NCBI RefSeq assembly: GCF_029395495.1
Contig: NZ_CP113918.1
Coordinates: forward strand, 1,426,001-1,490,000
Source of the DNA: Bifidobacterium sp. ESL0769
GTDB lineage: Bacteria; Actinomycetota; Actinomycetes; Actinomycetales; Bifidobacteriaceae
Reading direction: 5' to 3'
Length of the DNA stretch: 64,000 nucleotides
Shown: positions 58,721-64,000 of the stretch, piece after piece
Position numbering within the stretch: the first letter of the stretch is position 1
How the letters are laid out: each line of letters opens with the position of its first letter
Notes under the pieces: generated by a model
Told to the model about the DNA's origin: nothing
The model's database searches: none
Seen by the model: only the letters and a program-made list of their open reading frames with translations
Position numbers and translations under genes: made by a program

Positions 58721-59946
58721 TAATCATTATCAGAGTCTTTATCCGAAGCACGGTTCGGAACCAACTCATTACCGTCCACATTCAGAATCTGCCCGTTCCA
58801 GTCAACTTTCGCTTTTTCGTGGGCCTGCTGGTAAGCCTGTTCCAACAGCTCATCAGCATGTTGAAGACTCAACATCTCCAGCTCTTCCTGCTCGCCAAAA
58901 CGCTTATCCAAAATCGTCACAGGTTTTGCTGACTCACGAAGCATACAGTTGGCGCGTAAATTCAATTCGGTGTTGCTACCAGCCATGGCGTCAAGCAGCA
59001 TGGCCGCAAGTAGCGCGCGAATTGCCTCATCACCTTCCTTACCTGCGCCGAAACTCATCGAGCGCAAGGTACTAAAACTCAGCACATGAGTTCGAATGAT
59101 GTTACTGACCGCGATACCGTCTGGAGGATTTTCTTTCCCGTTCTTTCCTTTTCTCCCAGCCATTGGAGGAATCGCACCAATTCCAATTGTCGATCCGTTA
59201 CCTTCTTTAATAAATTTTTTATCTGTTTTATCGGTCAGATCGTCATGTATCCTGCCCTCAATCTGTTGCGCCTCATCCTTATTGAACTTCATGCTTGCCG
59301 CCATCGGATCCACACGAGCACCAGCACGATACACAGGTTTCCCATCTTCTTGGTTGGCCAACACCCCGATAATCTCTCCATTGAACGATGAAGCAATGCG
59401 AAGCTGGTTTTTGTTACGCGTCGAATCCCAAGCACCCATAGCTACCGTGATGGGAGACAAATCGAAAATTGCACGCATATCCGCAAGAGTGGAGTTTCTG
59501 GCCTTGATGTACTCCGGCAACTGCGAAGTGGGAGTGCCATCAACCGAACCGATTCTGATGTGCGCGTCAAAAGCACGATGCGGTAGATCAACGTCCAGAT
59601 AACGCTCCGGCTGGATTGTTCCGGTACCATCATCGCTTTGATAAGTGACCTGAATTCTCGGCATATTCGCAAATACCGGATGCCCGTCTTTAATGGCCTT
59701 GGAAATATAATCCTCAAGACGATTGTTTTGGGAAGTTCGGGAATCAATTAGCACCGTTTTCTTGGCTTGCCCGTCTATGAACCTGTCTTCGAACACATAT
59801 GTCGATGAGGTTCCATCCAAATACTTTGCCGGCGCGACGATACCTTCAGTGCCAGCGGCAGGTTCCAACATCGTCTTTTCGGATAATGTGCTTGGCCCAC
59901 CAATCTTGGCTGCGGCATTGAGATCATCCAGGCTGAGTTCACGCAT
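58720..59946 (-). CDS. csb1: Csb1 (Cas7, GSU0053 family)
   Basis: 408 residues, the backbone Cas7 subunit that polymerises along the crRNA in type I-G Cascade. Family features: an N-terminal helix followed by LEPAAGTEGIVAPAKYL, VLIDSRTSQNNRLED, HRAFDAHIRIGSVDGTP, and SFSTLRSMSFGAGKEGDEAIRALLAAMLLDAMAGS near the C-terminal domain. First gene of the operon csb1-csb2-cas3-cas8. AGAGGA precedes the ATG. No cas4, cas1 or cas2 lies upstream; the next gene, 480 bp away, is a divergent DsbA-like gene. Confidence 0.9.
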   Translation of the reverse strand: MRELSLDDLNAAAKIGGPSTLSEKTMLEPAAGTEGIVAPAKYLDGTSSTYVFEDRFIDGQAKKTVLIDSRTSQNNRLEDYISKAIKDGHPVFANMPRIQVTYQSDDGTGTIQPERYLDVDLPHRAFDAHIRIGSVDGTPTSQLPEYIKARNSTLADMRAIFDLSPITVAMGAWDSTRNKNQLRIASSFNGEIIGVLANQEDGKPVYRAGARVDPMAASMKFNKDEAQQIEGRIHDDLTDKTDKKFIKEGNGSTIGIGAIPPMAGRKGKNGKENPPDGIAVSNIIRTHVLSFSTLRSMSFGAGKEGDEAIRALLAAMLLDAMAGSNTELNLRANCMLRESAKPVTILDKRFGEQEELEMLSLQHADELLEQAYQQAHEKAKVDWNGQILNVDGNELVPNRASDKDSDND

Positions 59947-60426
59947 CTATGCATTCCTCTCATTGTTGTTTAACATCATTGCTGGTTGTGAAACACGTTA
60001 CTATTCTTGTCGTACATCAAAAGCTGGGAGTCGGAGTAATGGACCAAACCCCGGTTATAAACCAAATATTTAGGCCCATAACCCTCCTCTTCGGCTTCGC
60101 TCAGTTGCGAGAGCATCATGCCAATTACCTCGTTGTTATCGCACATTTATACGAGATACTTTAGCAAACGAATAAGAACAATTACGTGCCCAAGTCAATA
60201 ACGTGACTTCAAAAGATACACACAGTCGTTTGTACGCATTTGTTCTCGACACGATTTATCAGATTAAACGTTTGATATATTACAGACGATTAACCGCAGA
60301 CTTGCCCAAATATCGACTCAGATACTGGTGCCGTTGGTGTTCGGACACAAAAACTAGTAGAGTGTCAGAGAGACATAAAACTGAGATTTTCATCACAGCA
60401 CGAAGCAGGTCAAGGGGAGATACGCC
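59947..60426. other. Divergent promoter region of the cas operon and a DsbA-like gene
   Basis: 480 bp without a gene. A small inverted repeat AAGTCA-ATAACG-TGACTT (60192-60209) may be a regulator site. No clear promoter hexamers were found on either strand. This is where an adaptation module would often sit, but none is present. Confidence 0.55.
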
Positions 60427-61539
60427 ATGGCAACAGGCAACGGTCAAGTCAATGACGGCAATGACGCTCAGAAGCCTGGAACAACAAACGAGAATACGAA
60501 AAACGTGGACAAGAACGTCAAAACACCCGCAAATAAAGCGAGCAAAGCAAACGGCAAAATCAAGACATTCGCTCTCAAGGCAAGCAAGAGCCAAAAGCAG
60601 ACGCAAAGTCAAACGCAAGCGCAGATAGCACAAGCCTCAGAATCAGCACAAATAGAAGAAGCCATAGAAAAGGAAGAAGCCCTCGAAACCCACGACAAAG
60701 TACAGCAGCGCCACGTTATCCTCGTCTGCAGCATCCTGGCCGCGGTCCTGGCGGTAATCATCGTCGTTGCGGGTTGCTACGCCTACTGGGACCACAAACA
60801 CGGCGAAGAACACAACTACCAGCAGCTGCAAACGCTGACCCAGAAACCGACAGGCATGACCAAGCAGGGTGGCCTGCCCGCGTTCAAAGCCAGTGATTAC
60901 AATCCGAAGGCCCCCAGTGTCGATCTTTATGTCGACTTCTTCTGCCCAGGTTGCGCAAGCGTGGAGCGAGGCCTTTCCGAGCCGCTGCAGAAAATGCAGA
61001 AGGCTCGTCAGATCAACCTCTATATCCACCCCGTCAATTTCCTTGATTCCAAGACGAAGAACCACTATTCCACGCGTTCGGCCAGCGCCTTCGCCTACGT
61101 CTCTTCCCACGAGCCCGACAAGCTCCTCGCTTTTTCGACGGCCCTTTTCAGCAAGAACTACCAGCCGAACAAAAACAACAACCGCGAGGTCAGCGATCAG
61201 GAAATCGTCAAACAGGCGCTCAAGGCCGGGGTGAGCAAAGACGTCGCCGAAAGCGCGACGAAAGGCACCTACAACGACTACGTCAACAAGGCCACGAAGT
61301 ACACTTTGCGACGCAAGGAGCTTTACGTCCACATGCAGGACGAGTTCCGTTTCTCCACCCCCACCATCTGCATCAACGGTGAGATGTGGCATTATCGCAA
61401 GCTTCACACGCTCCAGGACATTCCCCCGACCTTCATTCATTCCGTGGGGCTTGCGCGTGCACAGGTCGGCAATCCCGAGATTCTGCCGTCCATAGGCCCG
61501 GATGGCAAGGCGCTGCCGATACAGCAGAAATATCTATGA
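60427..61539 (+). CDS. Membrane-anchored DsbA-like thioredoxin-fold protein
   Basis: 370 residues: a Gln/Lys/Thr-rich cytoplasmic tail (1-90), one membrane segment (about 97-119, VILVCSILAAVLAVIIVVAG), then an extracytoplasmic thioredoxin fold with active site CPGC (Cys173, Cys176) in VDFFCPGCASVERG and the cis-proline FSTPTICING. An oxidoreductase that makes or isomerises disulfides in exported proteins is likely. GGGGAG precedes the ATG. The paralogue at 63399 has the same layout. No DsbB or VKOR partner gene is in the window. Confidence 0.88.
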   Translation: MATGNGQVNDGNDAQKPGTTNENTKNVDKNVKTPANKASKANGKIKTFALKASKSQKQTQSQTQAQIAQASESAQIEEAIEKEEALETHDKVQQRHVILVCSILAAVLAVIIVVAGCYAYWDHKHGEEHNYQQLQTLTQKPTGMTKQGGLPAFKASDYNPKAPSVDLYVDFFCPGCASVERGLSEPLQKMQKARQINLYIHPVNFLDSKTKNHYSTRSASAFAYVSSHEPDKLLAFSTALFSKNYQPNKNNNREVSDQEIVKQALKAGVSKDVAESATKGTYNDYVNKATKYTLRRKELYVHMQDEFRFSTPTICINGEMWHYRKLHTLQDIPPTFIHSVGLARAQVGNPEILPSIGPDGKALPIQQKYL

Positions 61540-61601
61540 TGGTATGGTTACGGAATTCTATTGTGTTATTTCAGCATCGTGCAATGGCACAATAGAAACC
61601 C

Positions 61602-61645
61602 AAAGGTTCCGTTGCGACGATGAAGTTGCAGCGGAACCTTTTTCA
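61602..61645. terminator. Terminator between the DsbA-like and TraX-like genes
   Basis: AAAGGTTCCG pairs with CGGAACCTTT, and a further TTGC/GCAG partial extension narrows the loop; TTTTT follows on the plus strand and AAA-rich sequence precedes, so it may serve both convergent genes. Confidence 0.8.
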
Positions 61646-61698
61646 TATCTCATTTCGAGATTAATAATTTCTTGTCAAATCCGTTGAGCAATACCCTT

Positions 61699-63033
61699 TC
61701 AGACAAAGCTCGCGAGCACATAAAGCGCAGCAATATGGGCAGGATAGAAGATATAGAAGAAGTACTTGTCACCACGCCCCTTGGCGCCGTTGTAGAGCAG
61801 AATCGGGATGATGGCGAAAATCATCATCCACTGCGTCTGCCCGGTCAAGGCGTATAGCACCGCGACCACGGCAATCGCAACGCTCTGCCATACCAGACTG
61901 TGATGGACGTTGCGCAGGGCGTACATTACCGGGATGAGCAGCACCATGACGGTGTTTTCGGCAAGCAGGATCGCGGGATCCAAAGCGGTCAGCGCACGCA
62001 ACACCCAGAGCATCGTTCCGCTTTCCGCGCCGTTCGCATGGCTCATGAACGGCAGCAGCGCAAGCGAAAGGATGAACGGTAGCGCGAGGAGCAGCAAACC
62101 TTCCAAATTCTTCTTGACGCGGAAGCCTCGGGTGACGCTGCTGGCATGACGGTTTGCATGCATAATATTCTGGCCAGCCGCAGAACCGCTCGCCACACTT
62201 GAAACAGCAGTGTTGCGGCCAATGACACCATGCATCGAACCGGTGCGTTCGTCGCCGCCCCGCACTCCCGCGCCAAACCCGGCGGAAGCCTTGTTCCCGC
62301 GCTTCTTGAACGCGGCCTCGAAGCAATCGACGGCGGCCATGAAAATCGTGCCAATAAACAAATCGCGGAAGATGTTGTTGACCAGCTGCGCGCCGTCGTA
62401 GTTGATGGTCTGTTGCAGCACGTAATCCATAACGGCCATGAGCGCCATGCACACGTAAAGCCGCACCATATAGGCCTTTTTGCTGTGCGTATGCGAGAAG
62501 CCGACGACGCTGACGAAGAAGAACAACGTGGCCACAGGCCGGCCGAACCAGTCGAGCCAGCTCGGTGCGCCTTGCGAGGCGAACATCTGATGGACGTGGT
62601 CGACCACCATCAGCACCACGCCGATCATCTTGATGTCGAAAGTCGTCAGCCCCAACCGGCCGGAACGAATCCTGCCCAAAAAGCCGGAAGACGCTCTTTT
62701 GTCCGATTGACGGGTAGCGTTCGCAGCCAGCGTATCGGAAGTACCTGTCATCATTGAAGTAGCATTGCTCTGTTCAGTCACCGCAACGCTGTCGAGTCTT
62801 GCCTTTGAGAGATAGTCCGACGCAGCTTTGGTGATATTGCGATTGTTCGCAGCAGTATTGTTCGTCATTGCTGCCTCATCATATATGCCATGCCCGGTAA
62901 GCACATGCTGACCGGAACCGGCCGGAGCCGAAGACGGCATGGATACAGGCCTCAGCGGTATGGTCGGCACGCTTGCCACAAGCGCGGCCAGACCGTTCAT
63001 GTTCCTACTCATAACGTTAAAATTCTCTTTCAT
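61699..63033 (-). CDS. TraX-family integral membrane protein
   Basis: 444 residues. The TraX domain (first described for F-pilin N-acetylation; the wider family is membrane acyltransferase-like) begins at LTTFDIKMIGVVLMVVDHVHQMF, continues GRPVATLFFFVSVVGFSHTHSKKAYMVRLY and ends with YNGAKGRGDKYFFYIFYPAHIAALYVL. Two unusual parts: a Ser/Thr/Asn-rich N-terminal extension of about 115 residues and a Gly/Ser-rich insert (about 245-300) between membrane segments. No conjugation genes lie nearby, so a chromosomal envelope role is likely. Confidence 0.85.
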   Translation of the reverse strand: MKENFNVMSRNMNGLAALVASVPTIPLRPVSMPSSAPAGSGQHVLTGHGIYDEAAMTNNTAANNRNITKAASDYLSKARLDSVAVTEQSNATSMMTGTSDTLAANATRQSDKRASSGFLGRIRSGRLGLTTFDIKMIGVVLMVVDHVHQMFASQGAPSWLDWFGRPVATLFFFVSVVGFSHTHSKKAYMVRLYVCMALMAVMDYVLQQTINYDGAQLVNNIFRDLFIGTIFMAAVDCFEAAFKKRGNKASAGFGAGVRGGDERTGSMHGVIGRNTAVSSVASGSAAGQNIMHANRHASSVTRGFRVKKNLEGLLLLALPFILSLALLPFMSHANGAESGTMLWVLRALTALDPAILLAENTVMVLLIPVMYALRNVHHSLVWQSVAIAVVAVLYALTGQTQWMMIFAIIPILLYNGAKGRGDKYFFYIFYPAHIAALYVLASFV

Positions 63034-63398
63034 TCACTATTTCCCGCGGCTGTCAGCCGTAGATGTCAACGATTCTTATCTTAATTTTTAATAATGTCTG
63101 TCTTGTTTTAGAAGCTGCGAGCGCCGCCACGATACCCGAAGTCCGCCGGCAATACCCGTTGATAGTCCCCTAACCAATACCTAAGAATACGGGTTTACGA
63201 CGTTTCCGCCATCGTTCCAAAGGATGAAATATCATTACCCTTTGTCTAATAATCACTTCGAATACAAAACAGATGCAATACATTAAAATGCAGGTCTGAC
63301 ATTTGCACCAAAAATTTCACTCCTACTTGTATAATTTAAAGAAGTCAGGGTTTTATTTGCCGCAATGCGCAACGGAGCAACACGGGAAGCTGAGCAAG
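63034..63398. other. Gene-free divergent promoter interval
   Basis: 365 bp between the TraX-like gene and the second DsbA-like gene. It contains the promoter candidate at 63330. No gene is seen. Confidence 0.5.
63330..63335 (+). promoter_or_regulatory. -10 element of the second DsbA-like gene
   Basis: Perfect TATAAT in ACTTGTATAATTTAAAG, 63 nt before the ATG. The best -35 match, TTGCAC at 63303-63308, has a spacing of 21 nt, which is too long, so only the -10 is offered. Confidence 0.45.
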
Positions 63399-64000
63399 AT
63401 GTCACGTAAACACAGTAAAGGACATTCCACAACCACGCGTGCAACGCAGGCACGCGCCCTTTCAAAACAGGCTGCACAAAGGCGCGAAGCCAAGGCGGCC
63501 GCCGAGGCCAAAGCCATCGCAATCGCGGCGAAAGAGCGTCGTCAGCAGACACTGGTAGGCGCCCTCGTGATGCTGATTGTCGTGGCATTGGTGGCGGTAA
63601 TCGGCGTGACCGGATGGAGCCGGCACAGCAAGTCCGTACAGATCAAAAGCCAGACCACTTCCGCCGCCTATCGCGATCTGCAGGCGGTGGCGCAAAAGCC
63701 CGCCAATGCGACGGATAAAGCCGGCCTCTACGCCTGCAAGAAAGCCAAGCTCAACGCCAAGGCGCCGACTGTGGAAATCTATCTCGATTTCATGTGCCCC
63801 TCCTGCGGCGAGCTCAATCGCAACTTGGACTCGACACTGAAGAAAATGAACAAAGCACAGCAAATCAATATCGAGGTACATCCGATTACCTTCCTCGACG
63901 GCCAATCCTCCGATCACTATTCGCTGCGCACGGCGAGCGCCGCCGCCTATATCGCAGACAACGACCCCGATCATCTGATGGATTTCGTATCCCAGCTTTT
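63399..64000 (+). CDS. Second membrane-anchored DsbA-like protein (3' end outside window)
   Basis: The first 200 residues are visible, in frame from ATG 63399 (MSRKHSKGHSTTTRATQARA) to the window edge. A Lys/Ala-rich cytoplasmic tail, one membrane segment (about 52-72, LVGALVMLIVVALVAVIGVTG), then a thioredoxin-fold start with CPSC (Cys133, Cys136) in YLDFMCPSCGELN. The order and spacing match the DsbA-like protein at 60427, including PITFLDGQSSDHYSLRTASAAAYI against PVNFLDSKTKNHYSTRSASAFAYV in that protein, so the two are paralogues. The active-site dipeptide differs (PS against PG), which can shift redox potential. Confidence 0.88.
   Translation, partial: MSRKHSKGHSTTTRATQARALSKQAAQRREAKAAAEAKAIAIAAKERRQQTLVGALVMLIVVALVAVIGVTGWSRHSKSVQIKSQTTSAAYRDLQAVAQKPANATDKAGLYACKKAKLNAKAPTVEIYLDFMCPSCGELNRNLDSTLKKMNKAQQINIEVHPITFLDGQSSDHYSLRTASAAAYIADNDPDHLMDFVSQL

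Noticed and set aside
61699..63033. Conjugation locus suggested by the TraX-like gene
   Set aside because: No other transfer genes, relaxase or type IV secretion genes are in the window; TraX-family proteins also occur outside plasmids.

Overview
The window is a chromosomal segment of a Bifidobacterium or a very close relative. Evidence: the dispersed bifidobacterial purine genes (purT, purC, a single-chain purL with fused glutaminase, purF, purM, purD, and separately purE-purK), luxS, the dgt-dnaG pair, a TraX-family protein, membrane-anchored DsbA-like proteins, and a type I-G CRISPR repeat whose minus-strand 3' end resembles the one I remember from Bifidobacterium animalis. I cannot name the species. 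Coding density is high. The core genes look GC-rich; the restriction and CRISPR-cas regions are visibly more AT-rich.

Layout. 1-774: end of a formate/nitrite transporter. 984-3521: threonine aldolase and a convergent family-4 glycosyltransferase, separated by two tandem hairpin repeats. 3757-14361: purine synthesis (purT, purC, a strong terminator, then purL-purF-purM-purD). 14365-18796: a minus-strand defence-like island with a HipA-like kinase, a McrB-type AAA+ NTPase and a McrC-type nuclease, with mcrC ending 3 nt from purD. 19029-26002: cell envelope genes (LTA-synthase-like sulfatase, membrane-anchored esterase, MprF/DUF2156-type protein). 26137-29006: Fur-family regulator, purK, purE, and a YhbY-like RNA-binding protein. 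29246-37102: glycerol dehydrogenase, tRNA-Arg(TCT), a NarL-type two-component system, a MacB/FtsX-type ABC pair, and a RecG-like HATPase protein. 37182-42228: SLC13-type permease and dgt-dnaG. 42362-46633: a tightly overlapping four-gene operon (ADP-ribosylglycohydrolase family, PfkB kinase, NCS1 permease, isochorismatase-fold cysteine hydrolase) behind a perfect inverted repeat. 47062-50002: alanine racemase, GNAT acetyltransferase, luxS. 50116-52461: a CRISPR array of 33 repeats. 52824-59946: type I-G interference genes csb1, csb2, cas3 and a Cas8-position gene, with no adaptation genes in the window. 60427-64000: two paralogous membrane-anchored DsbA-like proteins flanking a TraX-family membrane protein.

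Two loci deserve attention. In the CRISPR array only 4 of 33 repeats match the consensus exactly, and those four are consecutive and in the middle. Many of the others carry paired changes on both sides of the repeat hairpin, while the crRNA-handle half stays nearly constant. This suggests an old, non-acquiring array still under selection for crRNA processing. The 42362-46633 operon looks like a complete import, cleavage, phosphorylation and base-processing pathway for a ribosyl compound of unknown identity.
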